Below, in pieces: positions 7,917 to 16,506 of a stretch of DNA of 64,000 bases. The notes under the pieces were generated by a model that had not been told where the DNA came from, searched no databases, and saw only the letters and a list, made by a program, of their open reading frames with translations. How positions within the stretch are numbered: position 1 is the first letter of the stretch; every line of letters starts with the position of its first letter. The stretch spans positions 1 to 64,000 of the forward strand of contig JAPVXR010000016.1 of assembly GCA_027214385.1 (NCBI GenBank), read 5' to 3'. This stretch comes from Cryomorphaceae bacterium 1068 (GTDB taxonomy: Bacteria; Bacteroidota; Bacteroidia; Flavobacteriales_D; Cryomorphaceae). The translations under genes and the position numbers were made by a program.

Positions 7917-9620
7917 ATGATGTTCTCACTCGTTTATTCAAAGTTTCGTTTATCTATTTTAATGGTCTTGTCTGTCCTGATTCTAGCTTCTTGCGATGAC
8001 GACTCTAAAGATGAAGATCCTCCTCCAAGTGGTGGCAACGACGTGACCATTTCTGTATTTGACTTGCTCTATGTGAATGACAATACCTTAAACGTTTCTT
8101 ACACGCCTTCTTTGGTTTGGGAAGCGAGCACAGCATCTGATGGGGCGGCGATTACCTATTCACTGCTCATTGATAGGGTGGTAGATTTGGACCCGGATGA
8201 GAATCCTTCTACCGTAGTGGATTCTACCATAACGACAACTTTTTTTACCATCACCACTCCATTATTGATGAATAATGAATACAAATGGTGTGTGATAGCA
8301 CGTGATGAAAATGGGAATGAACGAAAGAGCAGCTCGGTATTCTCTTTTACCACAGGTGAAGAAGACAATCAACCACCCAATGCTTTCAGTTTAATCTCTC
8401 CTGTAGATTTTGCCACCAGTCAATCAACAGATGTTCAATTAATTTGGCAAACAGCTACTGATCCCGAAGGCGATCCCATTACCTACGATGTATATCTCGG
8501 TTTGAGTCCAAACCCATTTTCAATAGCATCTTCTTCACAATTTCCCACGGGATACTTTGCGATGAATTTGGCGGAAAGCACGAACTATTACTGGTATGTC
8601 GTCGCCAAAGATGATAAAGGTGGTCTGACCGTATGCAACTTCGAATACACTTTTGCAACACAGGATCCTCCGATTACCATCCCCGGAACGGGTACGGTAG
8701 TATTGACAGGCGGTCGACCGGTAACGGGTGGACTACCTACATACCTCGGCACGGTGGGCCACCAAGTAGTCGTTCTGAACGGGGTAATCTACGATACGGC
8801 AGGGCTCTCTTTACTCAGTGTAGGCGGTGGAGAAAGAAATGACGTTTTCTCATCAACGGATGGAGTTAATTGGCAGTTGGTGAGAGATCATTTGTTTCAA
8901 GACCCCTTTGGATTTGAACCCTCGGAAGAGCATGCAGTCGCTGTTCACAACGGACTCATGTTTATGTTTGAAGGGAATAGGAATACCATCAAAGTTTCTG
9001 CGGATGGTGCTACTTGGTCTTCCGTTTTATGGGAAGGTTCCGTGCAGGATGACACCCACTACTTACCCAGAAATAATCACCAAGCCGTCTCCTACAATGG
9101 AAGCCTTTATTTGATTGGTGGACTTTCAGGTGGTCAGCGAAAGAAAGATGTGTGGCGCAGTGACGACAATGGAATTAATTGGATAAAAGTAAAAGCCGAT
9201 GACGAAAGTTCTTGGGCTGGAGCAGCAGAACCCAGAGCCGAAGTGCACGACGGTTACATTTGGCTTTTTGACGGTGGTGATGGTCCCGAGGGGACACCTC
9301 CGGACTTATGGCGTTCTACCGATGGCACCAATTGGGAATATATGAGTACGGTACCATTTTCTGCACATAGAAGTTTTGCCACGACTGTTTATAAGAATGG
9401 TTTGGTAGCAGTAAGCGGGGATACTGAAAACGAAATTTGGTGGACAGGTGATGGTGTCAATTGGATTCAGGTTGAACTTACAAACCCGAGTTCGCTCTCA
9501 TGGAGAAGGGATCACGACGCATATACTTTCAATGGTGAGCTTTATGTAAGCTATGGAAAAGGTCAAAGCGTAGGCAGCGAATTGAGACCGGATATTGTGA
9601 AGTTGACTTTTGATCCTTAA
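7917..9620 (+). CDS. Surface lipoprotein with FNIII-like and Kelch/BNR-like repeats
   Basis: The 567-aa product has a lipoprotein signal with lipobox LASC (C26). The Cys is followed by CDDDSKDED, an acidic patch like the lipoprotein export signal that sends Bacteroidota lipoproteins to the cell surface. Residues ~40-145 and ~150-245 are two fibronectin-III-like domains (LVWEASTASDGAAITYSLLI; LIWQTATDPEGDPITYDVYL). The C-terminal ~320 residues contain propeller-like repeats with the recurring phrase [ST]-x-D-G-x-N-W (STDGVNWQLV, WRSDDNGINW, WRSTDGTNW, WTGDGVNW). It is likely a surface binding protein; no catalytic motif was seen. Its stop codon overlaps that of the convergent PrsW gene. Confidence 0.82.
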   Translation: MMFSLVYSKFRLSILMVLSVLILASCDDDSKDEDPPPSGGNDVTISVFDLLYVNDNTLNVSYTPSLVWEASTASDGAAITYSLLIDRVVDLDPDENPSTVVDSTITTTFFTITTPLLMNNEYKWCVIARDENGNERKSSSVFSFTTGEEDNQPPNAFSLISPVDFATSQSTDVQLIWQTATDPEGDPITYDVYLGLSPNPFSIASSSQFPTGYFAMNLAESTNYYWYVVAKDDKGGLTVCNFEYTFATQDPPITIPGTGTVVLTGGRPVTGGLPTYLGTVGHQVVVLNGVIYDTAGLSLLSVGGGERNDVFSSTDGVNWQLVRDHLFQDPFGFEPSEEHAVAVHNGLMFMFEGNRNTIKVSADGATWSSVLWEGSVQDDTHYLPRNNHQAVSYNGSLYLIGGLSGGQRKKDVWRSDDNGINWIKVKADDESSWAGAAEPRAEVHDGYIWLFDGGDGPEGTPPDLWRSTDGTNWEYMSTVPFSAHRSFATTVYKNGLVAVSGDTENEIWWTGDGVNWIQVELTNPSSLSWRRDHDAYTFNGELYVSYGKGQSVGSELRPDIVKLTFDP

Positions 9621-10942
9621 TGACTGACTTCAGGATCTATCTCCAAAACCGCCCACTCAATAAAGGGAAAATCCTTTTTCTCGATGCGATGAGAAGTGGA
9701 GTCGGGAGGATGGTTGATTTTCATCAAATGCACAATAGGGTCACCACCTTTTGTCGTAGCTCCTTTCGCCTTTGCCTTAATCAGGTAATACGTGGTTGAC
9801 TCACCTCTGTCTTCTTGAAAGCGAAGCAAGTAGGCAGGCTCGCCGTCTTCAAACCATAGTTTGCGGGGAGCGATGGCCTTTCGTGAATGTTTCAATAGTC
9901 TTGATCTTTTAGCGCTGAGCGGCGATATGATCAGAGGCTTTTTAAAGTAATTCTCAGAAAGGATATCGTCGTAGGGATTTCCTTTGACTTTTATAAATGG
10001 GCTTCCGGACCAGGTAAACGGAAACTCAATGGGTATAGGTTGCCACTCTTCGGGTACAAGGGTGAAACGCCCCATGCGCATAATGGTGATAAAGGTTATA
10101 CTTCCTGCAAGAAAGAGCTGACCATAGAAGTTTTTGAGGGCAAACACCAAATCATTGTCTATGATGAGTAGAATAATTTGAGTGAAAAAAATCAACATGT
10201 AATAGGCAAAGAGCCGTTGGGTGATATTCCCTGAAAGGATGACCTTCTCAAATTCGAAGAAGGGGGAATTGCTAAGGGCATTGTTGAGAATTCCCGCGAA
10301 AATGGAAATGGTTATAAGGAAGTAAGCGAAGGTCACAATCATCCCCGTGGGCTGAACGGGCTCAAAAAGGATCCAGAAATCATAGAACCCATGAGAGAGG
10401 GCTGCGAGCAAAAAATAGCCCGCTATAGCGAGGTAATTTCTGCGCTTGTACAAAAATCTATATCGCGCTATTCCGTAAGTGATAATGGCTGTATTAAACA
10501 TATGAGTCATCGGAGAGAGAATAGCTCGAATGTCAATAATGCTAGCCCCGTGAGTATTGAAATACATCACATTTTCAAAGGCCGCAAAGCCAAGTGCCGA
10601 TGCACTGCCGTATAGGAGGAAGTCGATTGGTTCATTCACTTCTCTCTTGAAGAACTTGTAATACAACAAAAAGGGTAGGAGCTTGGCTAGTTCTTCTACG
10701 GCCCCGATTCCGAATACACAGTAAAAGAAGTCGTTGAAAAAGGAGCCGTTTGTACCGAGATGTAGCGGATCAAGAAAAAAGTCGCCAATTCCAAAGACGA
10801 GAAAAACAGAGAGACCACCCAAAAGAAATACGCCAATGACATGCTTTAAGTCCTCAGGTTCATAAATGTCGATCATGCGGTAGTAGTCGACCCATGTCCA
10901 CGAAATCAAAAGTGCTATGAGGATGTAGGTAAAAAGCATCAC
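9617..10942 (-). CDS. PrsW-family glutamic intramembrane protease homologue with C-terminal extension
   Basis: The 441-aa polytopic protein carries the PrsW/CPBP-type motif set in successive helices: EE (E83, E84, in AVEELAKLLPF), E123-N124 (FENVMY), H147 (THMFNTA) and H184 with D188 (SHGFYDF). These are the residues expected for an intramembrane metalloprotease or glutamic protease that in other bacteria cleaves anti-sigma factors or processes peptides. A ~170-residue C-terminal part after the membrane domain (EEWQPIPIEFPFTW onward) is soluble and not part of the usual PrsW core. No sigma or anti-sigma gene lies beside it, so the target is unknown. It is convergent with the lipoprotein gene, and the two stop codons share bases 9618-9619. 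Confidence 0.87.
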   Translation of the reverse strand: MMLFTYILIALLISWTWVDYYRMIDIYEPEDLKHVIGVFLLGGLSVFLVFGIGDFFLDPLHLGTNGSFFNDFFYCVFGIGAVEELAKLLPFLLYYKFFKREVNEPIDFLLYGSASALGFAAFENVMYFNTHGASIIDIRAILSPMTHMFNTAIITYGIARYRFLYKRRNYLAIAGYFLLAALSHGFYDFWILFEPVQPTGMIVTFAYFLITISIFAGILNNALSNSPFFEFEKVILSGNITQRLFAYYMLIFFTQIILLIIDNDLVFALKNFYGQLFLAGSITFITIMRMGRFTLVPEEWQPIPIEFPFTWSGSPFIKVKGNPYDDILSENYFKKPLIISPLSAKRSRLLKHSRKAIAPRKLWFEDGEPAYLLRFQEDRGESTTYYLIKAKAKGATTKGGDPIVHLMKINHPPDSTSHRIEKKDFPFIEWAVLEIDPEVSH

Positions 10943-11062
10943 TTCTCAGTCAGGGCGAAAATACAAGAAGTGATGGGACTGCCGTCATTAATCGGTAGGT
11001 GCTCTCGTTTTTTATGGATCGACTCTTGCACCTTTTAAAATGAATCAATTAAAAGAAACATT

Positions 11063-11743
11063 ATGAAAAACATACTCATCATAGGAGCACACGGTAAGAT
11101 TGGACAAATCCTTTCAAACCAACTTTCAGAATCAACGAATTTTCAGCCTACTGCTTTTATCAGAAAAGAGTCCCAACAATCAGATTTCAAAATTGGAAGT
11201 TTGAACTTCAAAGTTGGAAACCTCGAAGAATCGGTGAAAGACCTTACTCATAAATTTGAAGGATATGATGCGGTAGTATTTACCGCAGGTTCAGGTGGAA
11301 GTACAGGACCTGATAAAACCTTATCAATCGATCTTGATGGAGCTGTTCGAACCATGGAAGCAGCCAAAGCAGCAGGAATAAAAAGATTTGTAATGGTCAG
11401 TGCAGCAGGGGCTGACGATCGTTCATTCTGGGATAAAGCCGAAATGAAGCCTTACTATGTAGCGAAGCACTATGCAGATGAAATGCTGCGAAACTCAGAT
11501 CTGAATTACACCATATTGCGTCCCGTAATGCTCACGAACAATGACGGAACAGGTCTTATTACGGCCTCCGAAACTATGAAGGGATTGAACAATGAAATCT
11601 CCCGTGCAGATGTGGCTAACGCAATTGAAGAGGTACTGAACCGAGAAGACACTTACGGCAAAACCATCGAAATGAGTGAAGGCTACCATTCGATTGAGGA
11701 AGCTATTTCCGGATTGACCAAAAGTGAATTGGAATTGGCTTAA
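11063..11743 (+). CDS. Atypical SDR, NAD(P)-binding (NmrA/SDR_a5-like)
   Basis: The 226-aa cytoplasmic protein begins with a Rossmann strand and GAHGKIG (8-14), contains VMVSAAGADD where classical SDRs have the catalytic Ser, and YYVAKHYADE with a YxxxK (YVAKHYADE). It lacks NNAG. This is the pattern of NAD(P)H-binding flavin-reductase or epimerase-like proteins used as redox sensors or reductases. The upstream sequence (CTTGCACCTTTT about 35 bases before ATG) resembles the promoter core found before the AhpD-like and cupredoxin-like genes. It is monocistronic with a hairpin downstream. Confidence 0.9.
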   Translation: MKNILIIGAHGKIGQILSNQLSESTNFQPTAFIRKESQQSDFKIGSLNFKVGNLEESVKDLTHKFEGYDAVVFTAGSGGSTGPDKTLSIDLDGAVRTMEAAKAAGIKRFVMVSAAGADDRSFWDKAEMKPYYVAKHYADEMLRNSDLNYTILRPVMLTNNDGTGLITASETMKGLNNEISRADVANAIEEVLNREDTYGKTIEMSEGYHSIEEAISGLTKSELELA

Positions 11744-11768
11744 CCCCAAAAGAACTAAAACGGAAGCA

Positions 11769-11803
11769 TGTGAAAGCCCCTCCATTGTGGAGGGGCTTTC
11801 ACA
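11769..11803. other. Perfect 16-bp hairpin without T-run
   Basis: Arms 11769-11784 and 11788-11803 are exactly complementary around a 3-base loop. The downstream sequence is TTGTGG rather than a T-run, so this is not a canonical intrinsic terminator. It may act as an mRNA 3'-end stabiliser or a terminator of weaker type. Confidence 0.55.
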
Positions 11804-12121
11804 TTGTGGGGTATGAGGCCTCGCTGAAAATACGAACGGCGAAGTAAAACAGGGACACTTTTTACAAGATGGCTCTATGAGTGAAAAGTGTTTCTTTCGA
11901 CACATAGAGTTAATAAAAAAAAGAAAATATAATATTTCTAAAAATTGCAGTTGTAGTGGGAGTTGCAGGGGGGGTCGGAGTTATAAAGCATTTATAATAA
12001 GCAAGGTGAATTATTTTTTAGGGGTTATCTAAAATATTAAAACATATATTGTCAATAGTAATAAATAAGCCTGGCAGATAAAACGTTGGGTTTTATAACC
12101 AATAAACCAATTAAAACCATT
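11804..12121. other. AT-rich intergenic region before the first fibre-like gene
   Basis: About 320 bases without a gene. It contains an A-rich tract (11915-11940), a run of seven G near 11970 flanked by GTTGTAGTGGGAGTTGCA-like repeats, and very AT-rich DNA up to the start codon. This is the likely location of the promoter and any regulatory sites of the fibre/metallopeptidase operon. No defined operator could be assigned. Confidence 0.45.
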
Positions 12122-13693
12122 ATGATGAAAAGAAAGAATTTATCGTGCAGAATGCTATTGATAGTATTTGCACTTACAGCAGTAAACTTTGCAGGGGCAC
12201 AGACTATTGATATTGGGCCAAATGAGTATGCTTTTCAGTTTACCGGCAACCCTAATTTCGGTTTATTTTTTAATGCCACTGATGGAGTTTATGAATTTAA
12301 AAATGGATCGGGAGATGCTGTTTTTGGTATAAAAGGTTCGACTGGAGCGATGACGACTAGTCTCAGTTTTGAGGCAGGTAACGATCTACGCATCTCAGAT
12401 AATAATTATGCATTTCGATCTGCATCAAACCCGAACTATGGCCTCTATTTTAATTCGTCAGTGCTTCAATACCAGTTTCTGAATGGATCATCGACTGCTA
12501 TATTTGCCATTAATGCGAATAACGGTCGATTTGACTCAAACATTCAATTCAACCCGGGAAAGAACCTTTTGGTTGCGCCCGGCAGTTATGCCTTAAGATC
12601 TGCGGCAGCACCTGATGCAGGGATAGTTTTTGGATTAACCGATTATGAGTTCCGTTCTCTTACAGGTGTTCCTGTTTTCAGTGTAAATGTTGCAACGGGA
12701 AATGCAAAATTGACCGGGGGACTTACACTTGGAAGCACAGCTGTTGAAGAGACAGGTAGCATCCGCTACAATGGCGGAGATTTTGAAGGATACGATGGTG
12801 CTTCATGGACTTCATTGACAGAAGGTACTGAAGGCCCCGTTGGTCCGCAAGGTCCTCAGGGAGTGCAAGGTGCACCTGGTGTAGCCGGAATTCAAGGTCC
12901 TGTTGGCCCACAAGGCCCCGCAGGTCTTCTATCCTCGGGGTCGATCAGTGCTGTTCCTTATTTTGATGGTACGAACTGGCAAGTAAGTGCTACCAACCTT
13001 AGCAATAATGGTACTTCCGTTGGAATTGGTAAAAACCCTAGTACAAACGATCGATTGGCTGTTGAAGATTTGGAAGCAACTTCGACTGCTTTTAGAAGTG
13101 TCATAAGAGCTGACAGAACAGGATTGGTAGGCGAGGCCGGAACACTGACGAGCTGGGCGCAAGCGGATGTCGCAATCAGAGGTGCAGTTGACTGGGGTAA
13201 CGCTTATTCTGCAGGTATATACGGAAGTTCAGTGTTGGATTATGCAAATTCTGCAGGTGTGATCGGGTATTATAGTAATTCTGTTTTCGCGGGATTGGCA
13301 TATCGAGATGCAAACAATGATTTCTATGCAGGATACTTCCAAGGCAATGTAGCCGTGAATGGAGAGATCAAGACAAAGTCGGTTAGAGTAACCCTCGATG
13401 GATTTCCTGATTACGTTTTTGAATCGAGTTATGACTTGATGCCACTTTCTGATGTGGAGTCATTTATCCAAGAATACGGTCATCTTCCCAACATGCCTTC
13501 TGAGGCTGAAGTATTGGAAAACGGCCTTGGCTTAGGAGAGATCAATGTGATATTGGTAGAGAAAGTGGAAGAGCTTACGCTTCACTTAATCCAAAAGGAA
13601 AAGGATATGGAGACTCTCTCAAATCAAAACGAGGAGATGAAAGAGCGTTTGGATAAGCTGGAAGCCATTATGAACGAAATGATTTCAGAATAA
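12122..13693 (+). CDS. Secreted fibre-like protein: three 60-aa repeats, collagen-like stretch, coiled-coil tail (copy 1)
   Basis: The 523-aa product has a signal peptide ending AGAQ (~27). Residues 31-198 are three repeats of exactly 60-residue spacing, seen in NEYAFQF (Y36), NNYAFRS (Y96) and GSYALRS (Y156), each followed by N-P-N-[FY]-G-L-[FY]-F and [YF]-x-F-x-N-G. Then comes a FEGYDGASW motif (~221), a collagen-like stretch of ten Gly-x-y triplets (238-268), a region with VGIGKNP, and a C-terminal module (FPDYVFESSYDLMPL, GHLPNMPSEAEV, GEINVILVEKVEELTLHLI) ending in a coiled coil, as in trimeric tail-fibre-like proteins of Bacteroidota. ATG 12122 or 12125 precedes the signal peptide; the frame is open to 12086. 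Its stop codon TAATG overlaps the start of the metallopeptidase gene, implying translational coupling. A paralogue lies at 39185-40795. Confidence 0.85.
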   Translation: MMKRKNLSCRMLLIVFALTAVNFAGAQTIDIGPNEYAFQFTGNPNFGLFFNATDGVYEFKNGSGDAVFGIKGSTGAMTTSLSFEAGNDLRISDNNYAFRSASNPNYGLYFNSSVLQYQFLNGSSTAIFAINANNGRFDSNIQFNPGKNLLVAPGSYALRSAAAPDAGIVFGLTDYEFRSLTGVPVFSVNVATGNAKLTGGLTLGSTAVEETGSIRYNGGDFEGYDGASWTSLTEGTEGPVGPQGPQGVQGAPGVAGIQGPVGPQGPAGLLSSGSISAVPYFDGTNWQVSATNLSNNGTSVGIGKNPSTNDRLAVEDLEATSTAFRSVIRADRTGLVGEAGTLTSWAQADVAIRGAVDWGNAYSAGIYGSSVLDYANSAGVIGYYSNSVFAGLAYRDANNDFYAGYFQGNVAVNGEIKTKSVRVTLDGFPDYVFESSYDLMPLSDVESFIQEYGHLPNMPSEAEVLENGLGLGEINVILVEKVEELTLHLIQKEKDMETLSNQNEEMKERLDKLEAIMNEMISE

Positions 13694-15513
13694 TGAGAGA
13701 GTTAAAAAAATCATTCACCGCAATGGCTTTGCTGCTGGTGCTGGGATTGCTTACGCAATTCTTGCAGGCACAAGAAGTCTTCCGGGGAATTGAAATTAAT
13801 AGTAGTGCTGAGGATCGAGTTTTACTGAATGAGGGTTTTCAATCTTATTCCCTTTTTGAGTTAGACCATGAAGCACTTTATGAATTGGTTGATGCCAACC
13901 GAGAACAGGCCATTTTTACGCTGCAAATAGCAGGGTTCGATTGGCCCATAGAGCTGTATGAAAATGAATTGCGCTCTCCCGGATATTCCGCAGGTCAAAC
14001 AGGCGATGACGGATACAAGGAAGTGATTCAGGGAGAATGTGTCACATTTGCAGGTTACCTCGCTCAAACGAGCAAGGCGGTGCGTTTAAACCTAGAGCCA
14101 AATCGCGTTTGGGGATATGTCACAACGGAAAACGGGGAGTATTTTATCGAACCACTTAATCGATTCATTGATGATGCAAAAGAAGGTGAATACATTCTTT
14201 ACAATGCCGATGATGTAATCGTTTCAGGAGAAGTTTCCTGTGGTGCCGATACTCAATCTGAAAAAGTGAAAAAGTCTCAGCCGTCGCAAGGAGCTCCCAA
14301 AACAGGTGATGATTGCCGCAAGTTGGAGATTGCCACTGAATCGGACTTTGAGGCGTTCAATGCGGGTATCACTTTCAGCGATATTATAGCCAATCTCAAC
14401 CTTGTAGAAGGAATATATACGGCCACTTATGACGTGGAAATCTTTGTGGTTTACCAGCATGAATGGACAACATCTGCTGATCCTTATACCACCACGGAAT
14501 CAGGTTGTGGAGGCTTTGGAACACTCCAGCAAGTCGGGGCAGAATGGCGTACGAATTTCACCAATATCCGCAGAGACATGACTGTATTATACAGCCAAAA
14601 AGACTTCAATAGCAATACCATAGGTTGTGCTTGGATTGGAGTATTTGGGAATGGATCTGAAAATGATGGTGTTTTAAATGGTGAAGGGACCACAGTAGGT
14701 CCCTATAGTGTCAACCAATGGGATTGGCAAGGCGGATCAACCTCAGATGCGAGCAGGAGAACCTTAGTTGCTCACGAGATGGGTCACAATTTCGGAGGGA
14801 CTCATGACTCTAATGGTGGCTGTGCTAACATTATGTGTCCGACTATCAATACAACGACCGTTTTTAATGCAGCGGCTCAGACACAAATGAACGGCAATAT
14901 GAACTTTGAATCTGCCGTAGCCAACGACGGTCGTTCTGCTCTGCGCGAACGCTATTTGAGTGCTGAGGAAGGAGGCGTGTCACTCGCCTTTTTGCCAAGT
15001 ACCAATTCCGCAAATGTTCTTATTCTAGACGGAACGTTGATACCACTTTCATTCTTTTTCGGAACCACTGCACAGTACAACGCTTCAGAAGAAATTCGAA
15101 TGAATCCGGGTGCTTTGATGGAGGCCGGTGTCGATATCAATTTCCAATTTGATATTGCATCGTGCGCTAATGGCGCAATTGTACCAAATGCACAAGATGG
15201 ATCAGGCAGTGGATCAGACAGCGAGCAATTGACAAGTTTGAACCGAGGTAGCAGTGATACCGATGTTATTCTCTATCCGAACCCAACCAGCTCTAATTCT
15301 TTTATCAAGTTGGAATCAGAAAAGGAAGAGCAGATTTTTATAACCATTTTTGATGGTTTGGGACGCGTGGTGGTTCAATCGAATGAATTTCTTGCCGAAG
15401 GAGTCAACGTGATAGAGCTTCAGTCAGAAAACTTGACTCAGGGACTCTACTTCGTAAATCTTAGGATAGCTGAAGGAGAAAGTAAAACACTCAAACTCCA
15501 AAAAATCGACTAA
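13693..15513 (+). CDS. T9SS-secreted reprolysin-like (M12B-type) zinc metallopeptidase
   Basis: The 606-aa precursor has a signal peptide (~1-27, ending LQAQ), a pro-region of about 170 residues, a catalytic domain with the zinc motif HEMGHNFGGTHD (H361, E362, H365, H371) and a Met-turn in CANIMCP, then a linker and a T9SS type A sorting domain (from ~525: VILYPNPTSS, GLGRVV, LTQGLYFVNL) ending TLKLQKID. It should be exported by Sec, then across the outer membrane by T9SS, and released or anchored at the surface. It overlaps the fibre-like gene by one base (TAATG). Substrates are unknown; the partner protein is one candidate (inference). Confidence 0.92.
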   Translation: MRELKKSFTAMALLLVLGLLTQFLQAQEVFRGIEINSSAEDRVLLNEGFQSYSLFELDHEALYELVDANREQAIFTLQIAGFDWPIELYENELRSPGYSAGQTGDDGYKEVIQGECVTFAGYLAQTSKAVRLNLEPNRVWGYVTTENGEYFIEPLNRFIDDAKEGEYILYNADDVIVSGEVSCGADTQSEKVKKSQPSQGAPKTGDDCRKLEIATESDFEAFNAGITFSDIIANLNLVEGIYTATYDVEIFVVYQHEWTTSADPYTTTESGCGGFGTLQQVGAEWRTNFTNIRRDMTVLYSQKDFNSNTIGCAWIGVFGNGSENDGVLNGEGTTVGPYSVNQWDWQGGSTSDASRRTLVAHEMGHNFGGTHDSNGGCANIMCPTINTTTVFNAAAQTQMNGNMNFESAVANDGRSALRERYLSAEEGGVSLAFLPSTNSANVLILDGTLIPLSFFFGTTAQYNASEEIRMNPGALMEAGVDINFQFDIASCANGAIVPNAQDGSGSGSDSEQLTSLNRGSSDTDVILYPNPTSSNSFIKLESEKEEQIFITIFDGLGRVVVQSNEFLAEGVNVIELQSENLTQGLYFVNLRIAEGESKTLKLQKID

Positions 15514-15567
15514 CTGAAAAGCCTGATTGGCTCTTGCAAAAATGATTAGTCGAATATTTGTTTAAGA

Positions 15568-15600
15568 GAAAGGCCACGTCACCGTGGCCTTTCTTTTTTT
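15568..15600 (+). terminator. Rho-independent terminator of the fibre/metallopeptidase operon
   Basis: A perfect 11-bp stem (15568-15578 with 15583-15593) with a 4-base loop is followed by a T-run. Confidence 0.9.
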
Positions 15601-15647
15601 AGGGCTCCATTGTCAATTGTATGACAAGCTATCATGAGAAACTCGGT

Positions 15648-15655
15648 TAATTTTG
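15648..15655 (+). promoter_or_regulatory. -7 promoter element TAATTTTG
   Basis: An exact match to TAnnTTTG lies only 5 bases before the ATG of the AraC-type gene at 15660. If it is used, the transcript would be nearly leaderless, or translation would begin at a later codon. Confidence 0.45.
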
Positions 15656-15659
15656 CCCT

Positions 15660-16481
15660 ATGAAATTCACAGGTCCATCAGGAGAATTTTTTAATGCCTC
15701 AGATCTATCCGCAGCTGATGCCGAGCAGATTACACAGCGCATTCCATCTAGTATGACCTTGCTTTGGTTCACTGAATCGGGCACAGAATTGCTCGTTGAT
15801 GGGAGTGAGCTAAAGCCCGAAGCGGGAACCATGATATGCCTAACGGAATTCCATGCCCTCGTGGTGAAGGCATTCGGCGGAGGTAAGCTGCTGCGCTTCA
15901 ATCGAGACTTCTATTGCATATTAACTCATGATGATGAAGTGAGTTGCAAAGGTTTGCTCTTCTTTGGCGCTTCGCAACTTCCCGTTATTTCACTCGATGA
16001 CACTTACCGCAAGGCTTTTAGTGCACTTTGGGAAGTGATCGAAAACGAAATGTCTGCTACCGATGATCTTCAGATGGAAATGCTGCAGATGCTCACCAAA
16101 CGTTTCTTGATCCTAGCCACGCGAGCCTATAAGGAACAAGTGGACTTTGGTAGTTTGGATAACGATCAAGTGGATCTGATTCGCTCCTTTAACTTCTTAG
16201 TAGAAAAGCATTTCCGCGAAAAACACAAAGTAGCCGATTATGCCAACTTACTATTTAAGTCTCCCAAGACTTTGAGCAATCTTTTTGCAAAAGTCGGCTC
16301 CAAAACACCCTTGGCATACATTCACGAGCGCATTGCTATGGAGGCTCGGCGCAAATTGCGTCACGGTGACGAGAGCGTAAAAGAAATAGCCTTCGACTTA
16401 GGCTTTGATGACTTACAAACGTTTAGCCGCTTTTTCAAACGAATGGAAGGCGTTTCACCCAATACATTCAAGCAGGCTTAA
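15660..16481 (+). CDS. AraC-family transcriptional regulator
   Basis: The 273-aa protein has an N-terminal cupin-like sensor half (residues ~1-150, with RFNRDFYCILTHDDEV) and a C-terminal AraC DNA-binding domain (~175-273). The second helix-turn-helix shows VKEIAFDLGFDDLQTFSRFFKRMEGVSPNTF, the classic AraC signature. Ligand unknown. Flanked by a terminator upstream and the convergent OmpA-like gene 25 bases downstream, so it is transcribed alone. Promoter-like TAATTTTG sits at its start. Confidence 0.92.
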   Translation: MKFTGPSGEFFNASDLSAADAEQITQRIPSSMTLLWFTESGTELLVDGSELKPEAGTMICLTEFHALVVKAFGGGKLLRFNRDFYCILTHDDEVSCKGLLFFGASQLPVISLDDTYRKAFSALWEVIENEMSATDDLQMEMLQMLTKRFLILATRAYKEQVDFGSLDNDQVDLIRSFNFLVEKHFREKHKVADYANLLFKSPKTLSNLFAKVGSKTPLAYIHERIAMEARRKLRHGDESVKEIAFDLGFDDLQTFSRFFKRMEGVSPNTFKQA

Positions 16482-16506
16482 AAAAGTCTTTCCCAAAACG
16501 AACTAT

